From: an uncultured Collinsella sp.
Lineage (GTDB): Bacteria; Actinomycetota; Coriobacteriia; Coriobacteriales; Coriobacteriaceae
Direction: 5' to 3'
Assembly (NCBI GenBank): GCA_934658705.1
Contig: CAKUHP010000002.1
Span: forward strand, 34,249 to 98,248
DNA: 64,000 bases
Numbering within the stretch: the stretch's first letter is position 1; each line of letters opens with the position of its first letter. Below, one piece after another: positions 24,478-35,044 of the stretch. Both the position numbers and the translations under genes were made by a program. The notes beneath the pieces were generated by a model. It was not told the origin of the DNA. It saw nothing but the letters and a program-made list of their open reading frames with translations, and made no database searches.

Positions 24478-26547
24478 ATGTCTTCCCAGCTGACGGTCAT
24501 CATCGCCGGTATCGTGTTGGTCGTGGCCATTGTGGTCGCGCTCGTCATCATGCGTCGCGGTGATTCCCGTTTTACCTACGATACGCAGCACGGCACCAGT
24601 CCTCGCGCCACCGAGGGCGAGGGCAATACGGCCGCGACGGCATTTAAGGGCCGTTTCTCTATCCTCACCACCGGCGTGGGCGCGATGTTTGCCGCGCTCG
24701 CCGTCAAGCTGTGGGGCATGCAGATGGTCTCGTCGGACTATTACGACAAGCAGGCCAAGAGCAATCAGACCCGCACCGTCACCACGCCTGCCGTGCGCGG
24801 GCGCATCCTCGACCGCAACGGCGTGGCGCTCGTGCAAAACCGCCCCTCGCTTGCCGTCGTCGCCTACCGCGATCTGGCCGACGACACCGTGCTGGTGCAT
24901 CATCTGGCCAATGTGCTCGGCATGCCCTACGTGGCGGTGCTGCGCAACATTCAGGACAATTCCGAGGGCGCGCAGAGCCTTCATACCATCGCTACTGATG
25001 TGCGACGCTCTACGGTCGCCTATATCCAGGAGCATGCCGGCGAGTTTCCGGGCGTGAAGATCGCCGAGCGCACCGAGCGTCAGTATCCGTATGGCGAGAC
25101 CGCCTGCCACATCTTGGGTTACACCGGTACCATTACCTCCGAGCAGCTCGAGGCGCAGAATAAGAAGTCCTCTGGCAACGACGACGCCTCTGCAGGTCAA
25201 ATTACGTACCAGTCGGGCGATATCGTGGGCCAGGCGGGCGTCGAGAGCTACTACGAGAACCTGCTGCAGGGTATCCGAGGCGAGCAGACTGTTAAGGTCG
25301 ATGCCTCGGGCAACGTGACCGGTCAGGCCGGCGCCGTGCCCGCCAAGGCCGGCTCGGATATTAAGCTCACGCTCGACCTCAAGATTCAGCAGGCTTGCGA
25401 GACGGCGCTGGCAAGTGCCATCGAGCTCGCCAAGACCACGGGCTATAGCAATGCCGGCAACGGCGCCGTCGTGTGTCTCGACCCCAATAACGGCGAGATC
25501 TTGGGTATGGCGAGCGAGCCCAAGTTCGATCCGTCGGTGTTTATCGGCGGCGTTTCCAACGACGTGTGGACCGAGCTCAACGATGACGAAGGCTCGCATC
25601 CGCTGCTCAACCGCGCCATCAGCGGCCAGTACATGTCGGCTTCGACTATCAAGCCGCTCTCGGCGCTGGCCGGTCTTGAGTTTGGAACCTACACTTCAAC
25701 ACAGACAACCAACTGCACGGGCTATTGGACGGGCCTGGGCAAGGCTTGGGGCAAGCGCTGCTGGCTGACGTCTGGTCACGGCACCATGACGCTGCAGTCG
25801 GGTATCGCCAACTCCTGCGACCCCGTGTTTTACGACATGGGCAAGGCGTTTTTTTACGACGATCAGCATTCCGAGGGCCTTCAGGAGGTCTTTCGCCGCT
25901 GGGGCCTGGGCAAGACCTGCGGTATCGACCTGCCGAGCGAGGGCGCGGGGCGCATTCCCGATGCCGAGTGGAAAGAGTCGTATTTTACCGACGCTTCTGC
26001 CGAGGATCGCAAGTGGAACGCCGGCGACATGACCAATATCGCCATCGGTCAGGGTGACATTTTGGTGACGCCCTTGCAGATGGCGTGCGCCTATATGGGG
26101 CTTGCCAACGGCGGCAAGCAGTACGTGCCGCATGTGTTCCTGTCGGCGGTGTCGCGCGATGGTGACGGCGATGCCTATAAGTACAACGGCAAGGGCAAGA
26201 AGAAGCGCCTGGAGGCCAAGATCAACAGCGATGCCGATCTGGCGCTCGTGCGTAACGGTATGCATGACGTGATTTACAGCGCATCGACTTCGACGGCGGC
26301 GCACTTTAACAGCCTGACGCCGCAGGTATACGGCAAGTCCGGCACGGGCGAGAAGAGTGGCGAGGACGACTATGCGTGGTTTTGCGCCTATGCCCCTGCC
26401 GACGACCCCAAGTATGTCATTGTCACCGTTCTGGAGCAGGGTGGCGGCGGTTCGGATACCGCCCTGCATGTTGTGCGCGACGTGCTCGGTTCCATCTATG
26501 ACGAGCCCGACACGTCGACGGCTACGGGCGATTCCTCGGTTCGATAG
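24478..26547 (+). CDS. mrdA: Penicillin-binding protein 2 (elongation transpeptidase)
   Basis: A 689-residue class B PBP. The pedestal begins TPAVRGRILDRNGVALVQNRPS. The transpeptidase motifs are STIK (active-site Ser389), SCD and KSGTG, the same forms as E. coli PBP2. It cross-links peptidoglycan during elongation with the glycosyltransferase RodA encoded next. Two N-terminal hydrophobic segments are visible (about 6-25 and 61-80) with RR between them; a typical PBP2 has one. Start ATG 24478 has GGGGAGG upstream. Confidence 0.95.
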   Translation: MSSQLTVIIAGIVLVVAIVVALVIMRRGDSRFTYDTQHGTSPRATEGEGNTAATAFKGRFSILTTGVGAMFAALAVKLWGMQMVSSDYYDKQAKSNQTRTVTTPAVRGRILDRNGVALVQNRPSLAVVAYRDLADDTVLVHHLANVLGMPYVAVLRNIQDNSEGAQSLHTIATDVRRSTVAYIQEHAGEFPGVKIAERTERQYPYGETACHILGYTGTITSEQLEAQNKKSSGNDDASAGQITYQSGDIVGQAGVESYYENLLQGIRGEQTVKVDASGNVTGQAGAVPAKAGSDIKLTLDLKIQQACETALASAIELAKTTGYSNAGNGAVVCLDPNNGEILGMASEPKFDPSVFIGGVSNDVWTELNDDEGSHPLLNRAISGQYMSASTIKPLSALAGLEFGTYTSTQTTNCTGYWTGLGKAWGKRCWLTSGHGTMTLQSGIANSCDPVFYDMGKAFFYDDQHSEGLQEVFRRWGLGKTCGIDLPSEGAGRIPDAEWKESYFTDASAEDRKWNAGDMTNIAIGQGDILVTPLQMACAYMGLANGGKQYVPHVFLSAVSRDGDGDAYKYNGKGKKKRLEAKINSDADLALVRNGMHDVIYSASTSTAAHFNSLTPQVYGKSGTGEKSGEDDYAWFCAYAPADDPKYVIVTVLEQGGGGSDTALHVVRDVLGSIYDEPDTSTATGDSSVR

Positions 26548-26556
26548 GAGGTTGCG

Positions 26557-27783
26557 ATGGACTTTTCGCCGGCGGACCTGTTCCGCTCTACCAAGACCGG
26601 CTCTCGCAGCAGCCTGGACCGCGTCAACAAGCAGATTTCCGCATCGCGCGGAACGTTTCGTCAAAAGGTGCACATCGGCGTGTTGCTGGCGACCGTTGCG
26701 CTCGTTACCTACGGCGCCATCATTATCTGGTCGGCCTCGCAGTTTAAGGCCGATGCCTCGTTTTCGCGCCATCTGCTGGGTATTGGCATCGGTGCCGTTT
26801 TAGCTGTGCTCGTGTGGCGCACCGACCTGCGCGGCATCTCCAATTTCTCGACGGCATTGCTCGTGATCGACCTTATCGTGATCTTTTCGCCCAAGATTCC
26901 GGGCCTGTCCTACACGGGCGGCTTGGGTATGACGGGATGGATCAAGATTCCCGGTATCGGATTGACCTTCCAACCCGTTGAGCTTGCCAAGCTCATTACG
27001 ATCTTCTTTATCGCCACGCTCGGTTCGCAGTACAACGGGCGCATCGATTCCGCTCGCGATTACGTCAAGCTCTGCGGCATGCTCTCCATTCCGTTTTTGG
27101 CCGTCGTCGCCATGGGTGACTTGGGCTCCGGCTTGGTCGTCTTGGTCTCGGGCGCTATCGTCATCTGCATGAGTGGCGCGCGCCGCGAATGGGTACTGTC
27201 GACCTTGGCCCTGCTCGTGGGCCTTGTCGCGCTCATCTTGGCGCTCGACTCGGTCTTCGACTCGATCCTGGGCCACGACGTACTCATCAAGCAGTACCAG
27301 ATGAACCGCTTGACGGTCTTCATCGACCCCGAGAATGCCGATTCGGACGATGCCTATAACCTGCAGCAGTCACTTATCGCGGTTGGTTCGGGTGGCTTCT
27401 TTGGTAAGGGACTGGGCCATGCGACGCAGTCGGCCGGCGGCTTTTTGCCCGAGTTCCACACCGACTTCGTCTTCGCCTTTCTGTCCGAGACGTTCGGCTT
27501 CTGCGGCTCCTTTTTGCTCCTGTGCCTGTACGTGCTGCTTATCTTTTCGACGATTCGCGTCGCCTTTAAGTGCGAGTCGCTCTTCTTGCGCCTGTCGTGC
27601 GTGGGCATCGTCGGCATGTGGGCATTTCAGACCTTCGAGAATATCGGCATGTGCATTGGCATGATGCCGATTACCGGTATTCCGCTGCCGTTTATTAGCT
27701 TTGGTTCGTCGTCGATGATGATTCAGCTTCTGACGGTGGGTATCGTACAATCCATATGGCGGCATCGTTCGGGCGCCGCGTAA
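26557..27783 (+). CDS. rodA: SEDS peptidoglycan glycosyltransferase RodA
   Basis: A 408-residue polytopic SEDS protein with about ten transmembrane segments. It has LTFQPVELAKLITIFF, MGDLGSGLV, LQQSLIAVGSGGFFGKGLG, EFHTDFVFAFLSETFGF (carrying the conserved Asp of the SEDS active site) and the C-terminal IPLPFISFGSSSMM. It polymerises lipid II with PBP2. The N-terminal cytoplasmic extension is about 40 residues. ATG 26557 follows AGGAGG and is 9 nt after mrdA. Confidence 0.95.
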   Translation: MDFSPADLFRSTKTGSRSSLDRVNKQISASRGTFRQKVHIGVLLATVALVTYGAIIIWSASQFKADASFSRHLLGIGIGAVLAVLVWRTDLRGISNFSTALLVIDLIVIFSPKIPGLSYTGGLGMTGWIKIPGIGLTFQPVELAKLITIFFIATLGSQYNGRIDSARDYVKLCGMLSIPFLAVVAMGDLGSGLVVLVSGAIVICMSGARREWVLSTLALLVGLVALILALDSVFDSILGHDVLIKQYQMNRLTVFIDPENADSDDAYNLQQSLIAVGSGGFFGKGLGHATQSAGGFLPEFHTDFVFAFLSETFGFCGSFLLLCLYVLLIFSTIRVAFKCESLFLRLSCVGIVGMWAFQTFENIGMCIGMMPITGIPLPFISFGSSSMMIQLLTVGIVQSIWRHRSGAA

Positions 27784-27801
27784 CCGCTGGAGGGGTTTGC
27801 T

Positions 27802-28731
27802 ATGAAGATTCCCGTAGACAAGCTGACCCGCGTCTTTAAGATGGGCGCGACCACCAAGAAGGACTCCGATACGCCGGTGCGCGTTTCGGTCTACCTGGAT
27901 TCGACTGCCTCGCGTTTTTTGGTCGAGACGGTTCGCGATGCCTTTGTTCCGCAGACGACCTCGGGCATTGTCCGCGTTGAGCGCCTGGGGGAGGATCGCA
28001 TCGTTCCCAAGGCCGATACGGACGTGGTGCTGGTGCTTTCGTGCGGCTCCGACCGCTTGGAGAGCGCCGTTCAGGAGCTTGTGATTGCTGGCGCGCCCGT
28101 ATGCGTGCTTGCCGAGTCTGCCGTCGAGGTGCCGTTCATCGAGGCTCCCACGCCCATGCTCGGCGTGGTGGCGGCTACCGACAAGACGTATCTGCTCGAG
28201 ACGCTTGCCCGCTGGATCCTCGATCGCACGGACAAGGAGACGGCCTTTGCGGCCAACTTTGCCTTTATGCGCATCGCCGCCGCCAACCGCATTATCACCT
28301 CGTGCGCGCTGACCAATATGGCGACCGGTGCGCTCGTGTTTTTGCCGGGCGCCGACTATCCCGTTATGGCGCTCGCGCAGGTGGGCATGGTCTTTGAGCT
28401 CGCGGCAATCTTCGGGCGCGGCATTAAGCCCGAGCGCGGCTATGAGGTCGCGGGCGTGCTCGCCGGCGGCCTGGCGATCCGCGCCGTGACCCGTGCGCTG
28501 GTGAAGCAGACGCCGCATATCGGCTTTGCCGTCAAGGCGCTCTCCGCCGCCGTCGGCACCTACGGCATGGGTCGTGCGCTCGTTTCGCTCTACGAGCGCG
28601 ACATCGACTACAGCCGCGCCAACGAGGTGGCCGCCGCTACCTTTTCGCGCGTCCGTGACCTGGTGACCACGGTTGCCGGCGCCACCCGTCCCATGAATCC
28701 TTTTGAGGATGCTTCCGATCTCGCTGCTTAG
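27802..28731 (+). CDS. DUF697-like protein of unknown function
   Basis: A 309-residue protein with no enzymatic motif. The N-terminal half (RVSVYLDSTASRFLVETVRDAF, DVVLVLSCGSDRLESAVQEL) looks like a degenerate P-loop or Rossmann-type alpha/beta domain without Walker A. The C-terminal half (FMRIAAANRIITSCALTNM, GYEVAGVLAGGLAIRAVTRA, GTYGMGRALVSLYE) matches the hydrophobic helical DUF697 region seen in YcjF and GTPase-linked proteins. It should be membrane-associated. It lies 18 nt after rodA and 9 nt before a radical-SAM gene, so it is cotranscribed with the elongasome genes. A role in cell shape is only guilt by association. Confidence 0.75.
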   Translation: MKIPVDKLTRVFKMGATTKKDSDTPVRVSVYLDSTASRFLVETVRDAFVPQTTSGIVRVERLGEDRIVPKADTDVVLVLSCGSDRLESAVQELVIAGAPVCVLAESAVEVPFIEAPTPMLGVVAATDKTYLLETLARWILDRTDKETAFAANFAFMRIAAANRIITSCALTNMATGALVFLPGADYPVMALAQVGMVFELAAIFGRGIKPERGYEVAGVLAGGLAIRAVTRALVKQTPHIGFAVKALSAAVGTYGMGRALVSLYERDIDYSRANEVAAATFSRVRDLVTTVAGATRPMNPFEDASDLAA

Positions 28732-28740
28732 GGGTTTCTT

Positions 28741-30618
28741 TTGCGCGTTCCATACCAAGACTGTTTCCATCTGATCGAGCCGCTGCTCGCCAAGGTCGAA
28801 AAGCCGAGCCGCTATATCGACCACGAGTGGGGCACCCTCTCCAAGGCCGATGCTGACTATCGCTGCTGCATGATCTATCCGGACGTGTACGAGGTCGGCC
28901 TGCCCAACCAGGGCATCGCCATCCTCTACAACATCCTCAACCAGGCCGAGGGCATTTCCTGCGAGCGCGGCTATGTGCCGTGGCCCGATATGGGCGATGC
29001 CATGCGCGAGGCCGGCATTCCGCTGCTGTCGCTCGAGGGCGCGGCGCCAGTCGCTTCGTTCGATATCGTCGGCATGCATGTGCCGCACGAGATGGCCGTC
29101 ACGAACTTCCTCGAGGCGCTCGACCTCGCCGGCATTCCGCTGCTGGCGGCCGACCGCACCGAGGACGATCCCATCATCGTCGCCGGTGGTCCCTCGGTGT
29201 ATAACCCCGAGCCGTATGCGGCTTTCTTCGATGCCATCCTGATCGGCGAGGGCGAGGAGTCGCTGCTCGAGATCTGCCAGCTGCATCGTCGTATGCGCGA
29301 TGAGGGCGTCTCGCGTGCCCAGATCGTCGAGAAGCTTGCGACCGTCGCCGGAACCTATGTGCCGTCCCTGTACGAGGTGTGCCACGACGAACCCTGCTCG
29401 CCGCATGGCTATACCGTGCCGCGCGAGGGCAAGGACGTACCGCCGGTGGTGTACAAGCGCGTCGTCGAGGACTTTGGTGCCACCAATCCACTCTCGCAGT
29501 CGTGCGTTCCGTATGCTCAGCTGGTCCACGACCGCCTATCCATCGAGATCCTGCGTGGTTGTGCGCGCGGCTGTCGTTTTTGCCAGGCGGGCATGACGTA
29601 TCGTCCGGTGCGTGAGCGTTCGGCAGACCAGATCGTGTCCTCGGTGATTCAGGGCCTGGAAAAGACCGGCTATGACGAGGTGTCGCTCACCTCGCTTTCG
29701 ACCACCGATCACTCGTGCATCCGCGATGTGCTCGGAAGGCTCAACCGACGCCTGGAGGACACGGGCATCCGCGTGTCCATTCCGTCGCAGCGCCTGGATT
29801 CGTTTGGCGTGGATATGGCCGAGTCGGTCGCCGGCGAAAAGAAGGGTGGCCTGACGTTTGCGCCCGAGGCCGGCAGCCAGCGCATGCGCGATATCATCAA
29901 CAAGAACGTGACCGAGGAGGACCTCGATCGCGCGGCCAAGGCGGCCTTCGAGGCCGGCTGGAACCGCATGAAGCTCTACTTTATGATGGGCCTTCCCGGC
30001 GAGCGCGACGAGGACATCGTGGCCATCGCCAACCTGGCCGATCATGTGCTGGAGCTCGGCCGCTCCGTGGTGCCCAAGGCGCGCCGCGGCTCCATCTCGG
30101 TGTCTATCTCGGTTTCCGTCTTTATCCCCAAGGCGGCCACCGCGTTCCAGTGGTGCCCGCAGCTCGACTACGACGACGTCAAGCGCCGCCAAAAGCTGCT
30201 TATCACGAGCGTGCGTAACCGCGCCGTCCGCGTTCACTATCACGATGCCGAGACCTCGCTCATCGAGGCCGCGCTGTCTCGTGCCGGTCGCGATATGACG
30301 CCCGTCATCATCGATGCCTGGCGCGCGGGCTCGCGCTTTGACGCCTGGGTGGAGCACTTCTCGCTCGACAACTGGAAGGCAGCCGCCGCCAAAAACGGCA
30401 TCGATCTCAACGAGCTCGTGCACCTGCCCTACGAGCTGGATTGGCGCCTGCCCTGGGAGCACGTGAGCCCCGGCTGCTCGCGCGGCTTCCTCGAGCGCGA
30501 GTACCGTCGCTCGCTCGAGGGCGTCACGACCCCCGATTGCACCCGCACGTCGTGCACCGGCTGCGGTATCTGTCCCACGCTCCATGCCAAGAATGTATTG
30601 ATGGGTGATCGCGCATGA
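28741..30618 (+). CDS. B12-binding-like radical SAM protein (TIGR03960 type)
   Basis: A 625-residue radical SAM protein. The N-terminal third resembles a cobalamin-binding-like domain (CMIYPDVYEVGLPNQGIAILY, IVAGGPSVYNPEPYA, ILIGEGEE). The [4Fe-4S]-SAM site is C274-ARG-C278-RF-C281. It continues STTDHSCIRDVL, FAPEAGSQRMRDIINK and LYFMMGLPGERDEDI, ending in a Cys-rich tail TSCTGCGICPTLH. In other bacteria this protein is fused or paired with DUF2344, which overlaps it here by 4 nt. The reaction is not established. TTG 28741 follows AGGGG. Confidence 0.88.
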   Translation: MRVPYQDCFHLIEPLLAKVEKPSRYIDHEWGTLSKADADYRCCMIYPDVYEVGLPNQGIAILYNILNQAEGISCERGYVPWPDMGDAMREAGIPLLSLEGAAPVASFDIVGMHVPHEMAVTNFLEALDLAGIPLLAADRTEDDPIIVAGGPSVYNPEPYAAFFDAILIGEGEESLLEICQLHRRMRDEGVSRAQIVEKLATVAGTYVPSLYEVCHDEPCSPHGYTVPREGKDVPPVVYKRVVEDFGATNPLSQSCVPYAQLVHDRLSIEILRGCARGCRFCQAGMTYRPVRERSADQIVSSVIQGLEKTGYDEVSLTSLSTTDHSCIRDVLGRLNRRLEDTGIRVSIPSQRLDSFGVDMAESVAGEKKGGLTFAPEAGSQRMRDIINKNVTEEDLDRAAKAAFEAGWNRMKLYFMMGLPGERDEDIVAIANLADHVLELGRSVVPKARRGSISVSISVSVFIPKAATAFQWCPQLDYDDVKRRQKLLITSVRNRAVRVHYHDAETSLIEAALSRAGRDMTPVIIDAWRAGSRFDAWVEHFSLDNWKAAAAKNGIDLNELVHLPYELDWRLPWEHVSPGCSRGFLEREYRRSLEGVTTPDCTRTSCTGCGICPTLHAKNVLMGDRA

Positions 30619-31427
30619 GTGAGCGCCTGACCGACAATCCCACGCTCTTTAGGCTGCGCGTTCGCTACGGCAAGCGCGATCGCCTTAAGTACCTGGGCCA
30701 TCTCGAAGTAATTCATACCATTGAGCGCATCGTGCGCCGTGCGGGGCTGCCCTATGCCGTCACGCAGGGTTTCTCTCCGCACATGCGCGTGGGCTTCTCG
30801 TCGGCGCTGCCGGTGGGTACGTCGTCGACCTGCGAGTGGTATGACCTGTTCATGACCGAGTTCGTCGCGCTCGACGAGGCGTTTGAACGCCTGGCCGCGG
30901 CGTCCCCGGCCGATCTGGCGCCCATCGAGGCCTCCTACATTGACGTGCGCACGCCGGCACTGACGGCGCAGCTCACGCGCCTGTCGTATCGTATCGACCT
31001 GCACCTGGACCCCGAGGCTCCCGTGAGCGCCGATGAGGTGCGCGCCGCGATCGATACGCTGCGCGCGGGCCATGGCATCGACTACGCGCGCGGCAAAAAG
31101 AGCAAGCGCCTGGATCTGGACCATACGCTCGTGGGCTATGAACTCACGGCGGGGGAGAGCTCGGACCATCTGGTACTCATGCTCGACACCCATGCCGACA
31201 ACGAGGGCTCCATGCGTCCGGAAATTTTGCTTTCTGCTGCTGATGTTTTGTTGCAGGGCTTGACCCCGGGCGTCGATGCACCTATTGTTTCCACCGGTAT
31301 GCAAGACCTCGTGACCATCTGCTCCTACGATGTCGAGCGTCAGAATCAAGCATGCGAGGACGACGAGGGCCGACTCGTCAGCCCCATACCTGTGCGAACT
31401 TGTGGATTTGCTCCACATACTCGTTGA
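30615..31427 (+). CDS. DUF2344 protein, partner of the radical SAM enzyme
   Basis: A 270-residue DUF2344/TIGR03936 protein (LRVRYGKRDRLKYLGHLEVIHT, RRAGLPYAVTQGFSPHMRVGFSSALPVG). Its ATG overlaps the stop of the radical-SAM gene (ATGA), and in many genomes the two are one polypeptide, so they should act together; the substrate is unknown. The downstream gene in Firmicutes is often RNase G, but here rplU follows directly. The promoter of rplU begins at the very end of this gene (31424). Confidence 0.88.
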   Translation: MSERLTDNPTLFRLRVRYGKRDRLKYLGHLEVIHTIERIVRRAGLPYAVTQGFSPHMRVGFSSALPVGTSSTCEWYDLFMTEFVALDEAFERLAAASPADLAPIEASYIDVRTPALTAQLTRLSYRIDLHLDPEAPVSADEVRAAIDTLRAGHGIDYARGKKSKRLDLDHTLVGYELTAGESSDHLVLMLDTHADNEGSMRPEILLSAADVLLQGLTPGVDAPIVSTGMQDLVTICSYDVERQNQACEDDEGRLVSPIPVRTCGFAPHTR

Positions 31428-31452
31428 CGGGGGTATTTTCGCCTGCTACTAT
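31424..31452 (+). promoter_or_regulatory. Sigma-70 promoter of rplU-rpmA
   Basis: TTGACG (31424-31429), 17-nt spacer, TACTAT (31447-31452). It overlaps the stop of the DUF2344 gene and lies 42 nt before rplU. Confidence 0.85.
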
Positions 31453-31494
31453 ATTCGGCTGTTGCACTAACTGATGCATGAAGGGCAAGTAAAC

Positions 31495-31869
31495 ATGTAC
31501 GCAATCGTTAACACGGGCGGCAAGCAGTACAAGGTCGCCACCGACGATGTCATCACCGTCGAGAAGATCGAGGGCAATGAGGGCGACAAGGTCACCCTGC
31601 CGGTCATCTTCCTCAACGATGGTAAGAAGATCGTCACCGATCCCGACAAGCTGGCCAAGGCCAAGGTTACCGCTCAGATCGTTGAGCAGTTCAAGGGCGA
31701 GAAGCAGCTGGTCTTCAAGTTCCACAAGCGTAAGCGCTATCGTCGTCTGAAGGGTCACCGTCAGCAGCTCACCAAGCTGAAGATCGTGAAGGTCCAGGCT
31801 ACGTCCCGCGCCAAGAAGGCTGTCAAGGCAGAGGCCGAGGCTGTTGCCGAGGCTCCCGTCGCCGAGTAG
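31495..31869 (+). CDS. rplU: 50S ribosomal protein L21
   Basis: A 124-residue L21 (MYAIVNTGGKQYKVATDDVI, FKFHKRKRYRRLKGHRQ). It binds 23S rRNA. An acidic Ala/Glu-rich tail extends past the usual end by about 20 residues. Start ATG 31495 matches the family N-terminus; an in-frame ATG at 31474 adds seven residues without support. Confidence 0.97.
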   Translation: MYAIVNTGGKQYKVATDDVITVEKIEGNEGDKVTLPVIFLNDGKKIVTDPDKLAKAKVTAQIVEQFKGEKQLVFKFHKRKRYRRLKGHRQQLTKLKIVKVQATSRAKKAVKAEAEAVAEAPVAE

Positions 31870-31902
31870 ATTACACTCGTAACGAAAGAGTAGGTATACA
31901 CA

Positions 31903-32160
31903 ATGGCACACAAAAAAGGACTCGGTTCCTCCCGTAATGGCCGTGACTCCCGCGGTCAGCGCCTTGGCACGAAGCGCTTCGCCGGCCAGACGGTAACCAC
32001 GGGCACGATTCTCGTCCGTCAGCACGGCACGCACATCCACCCGGGTGAGAACGTTGGCCGTGGCAAGGACGACACGCTGTTCGCGCTGGTCGACGGTACC
32101 GTTGAGTTCCACAAGGGTATCAAGCACAGGGTCAGCGTACGCCCGCTCGCGAACGCGTAA
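31903..32160 (+). CDS. rpmA: 50S ribosomal protein L27
   Basis: An 85-residue L27 ([41 protein letters not shown]), whose N-terminus reaches the peptidyl-transferase centre. It begins directly with the mature sequence. The N-terminal extension removed by the Prp protease in Firmicutes is absent, as is a prp gene between rplU and rpmA. It is 33 nt after rplU. Confidence 0.97.
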   Translation: MAHKKGLGSSRNGRDSRGQRLGTKRFAGQTVTTGTILVRQHGTHIHPGENVGRGKDDTLFALVDGTVEFHKGIKHRVSVRPLANA

Positions 32161-32185
32161 TTCACCCTTCATAGAGCACATATGT

Positions 32186-32230
32186 GGGAGGCACTTGAGT
32201 TTTAGGATTCAAGGGTCTCCCTCTTTTTTG
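32186..32230 (+). terminator. Terminator after rpmA
   Basis: GGGAG (32186-32190) pairs with CTCCC (32217-32221), with a second TTGA/TCAA pairing inside the loop, then TCTTTTTT. It sits 15 nt before obg; partial read-through is likely. Confidence 0.65.
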
Positions 32231-32233
32231 TAG

Positions 32234-33715
<1,482 letters not shown>

Positions 33716-33718
33716 GCC

Positions 33719-34396
33719 ATGTCGCTGCGCGGTGGAATCGGTTTGCCTGAGCTGCCCATCAAGGATGGGCGCGAGTTTCGGCTGGGCATTATGGGCGGTA
33801 CCTTCGACCCGATCCATTACGGGCACTTGGTTACCGCCGAGCAGGCACGTGAGTCGCTCGATTTGGACGCCGTGCTCTTTATGCCGGCGGGCTCGCCTGC
33901 CTTTAAGCTCGACAAGCCGGTGACCCCCGCCGAGGACCGTTATGCCATGACGGTCCTCGCGACTGCCGCGAATCCCGCCTTTCTGGCAAGCCGGTTCGAG
34001 ATCGACCGTCCGGGCGTGACCTATACAGCCGATACGCTGAGCGCCCTGCGTGAGTTTTATCCGCCGCAGGTAAAGCTCTACTTTATTACGGGCGCCGATG
34101 CAATTATCGATATTGTGACCTGGCATAATGCCGACGAAATTGCCGAGTTGGCAACTTTTATTGCCGCGACACGTCCCGGTTTTGATATCGATACAGCTCG
34201 CGCGCGGATCAAAGAGTCGGGCCTGCCGTTCGACGTGCGTTATATCCAGATTCCGGCGCTGGCGATTAGCTCGACCAACATTCGCAAGCGGGTTGCCCGC
34301 GGCATGAGCGCGCGCTATCTTACGAGCGAGTCCGTGCTCGGCTACATTCGCAAGCGCGGTCTGTATGCCGATCTGGGTCAAGAAGATTTTGAGTGA
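33719..34396 (+). CDS. nadD: Nicotinate-nucleotide adenylyltransferase
   Basis: A 225-residue NadD that adenylates NaMN in NAD synthesis. The nucleotidyltransferase site is GIMGGTFDPIHYGHLVTAEQ (HxGH) and AISSTNIRKRV (ISST). About 20 residues precede the usual start; ATG 33719 has GGAGGGCGAG near it and follows obg by 3 nt. Inside the obg-nadD-yqeK-rsfS run. Confidence 0.94.
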   Translation: MSLRGGIGLPELPIKDGREFRLGIMGGTFDPIHYGHLVTAEQARESLDLDAVLFMPAGSPAFKLDKPVTPAEDRYAMTVLATAANPAFLASRFEIDRPGVTYTADTLSALREFYPPQVKLYFITGADAIIDIVTWHNADEIAELATFIAATRPGFDIDTARARIKESGLPFDVRYIQIPALAISSTNIRKRVARGMSARYLTSESVLGYIRKRGLYADLGQEDFE

Positions 34397-34408
34397 TGGG
34401 GGAGAACG

Positions 34409-35017
34409 TTGTCGGTAGAGGATCAGTTTGAGGGCGATGAGCGCGCGCTGCTCAAGCGCATTCAAGAGCTGCTCGACGTGCGCATGAAGGATAAGCGCAA
34501 GCGCTATGTGCATTCGTTGGGCGTTGCCGAGACCGCGTTGCATCTGGCCGAGGTGTACGGTGTCGATCGCCTTGATGCCGCTGCCGCCGGCCTGATCCAC
34601 GACTGGGATAAGGTGCTCTCCGATGATGAGCTCGTGGCCCGCGCGCTGCACTATGGCATCAAGGTCGCCGGTTCGCCCTCTGCCGCGACGCCGCTGCTCC
34701 ATGGCCCGGTTGCCGCCTATGAGCTTCCGCAGCTCTTTCCCGAGCTGTCGCCGGCGGTCTTTCAAGCTGTCGACCGTCACACGGTAGGCGCTTGCGATAT
34801 GACGCCGCTCGATATGGTGGTCTTTGTGGCCGATGCCATCGAGCCCAACCGTCATGGCGACTATGCCCATGCGCTGCGCAAGATGGTGGGGAAGTCCTCG
34901 CTCGATGAGTTGTTCTTCTCCTGTTTTGCGCAGGGTCTGGTCTATGTAATCCAGTCCGGACGCTATCTTTATCCCACGGCAATTACGATTTATAACCATT
35001 ACGCCCAGCTGCGCTAG
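34409..35017 (+). CDS. yqeK: HD-domain hydrolase YqeK, symmetrical Ap4A hydrolase type
   Basis: A 202-residue HD-domain protein: RYVHSLGVAETALHLAEVYG gives the first His, GLIHDWDK the HD pair, then LLHGPVAAYEL, VDRHTVG and VFVADAIEPNR. YqeK proteins split diadenosine tetraphosphate symmetrically to ADP. The position between nadD and rsfS is the common one. Start TTG 34409 lies after GGGGGAG. Confidence 0.9.
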   Translation: MSVEDQFEGDERALLKRIQELLDVRMKDKRKRYVHSLGVAETALHLAEVYGVDRLDAAAAGLIHDWDKVLSDDELVARALHYGIKVAGSPSAATPLLHGPVAAYELPQLFPELSPAVFQAVDRHTVGACDMTPLDMVVFVADAIEPNRHGDYAHALRKMVGKSSLDELFFSCFAQGLVYVIQSGRYLYPTAITIYNHYAQLR

Positions 35018-35044
35018 CTCGGGCTGTCGAGAAAGAGGTATTCC

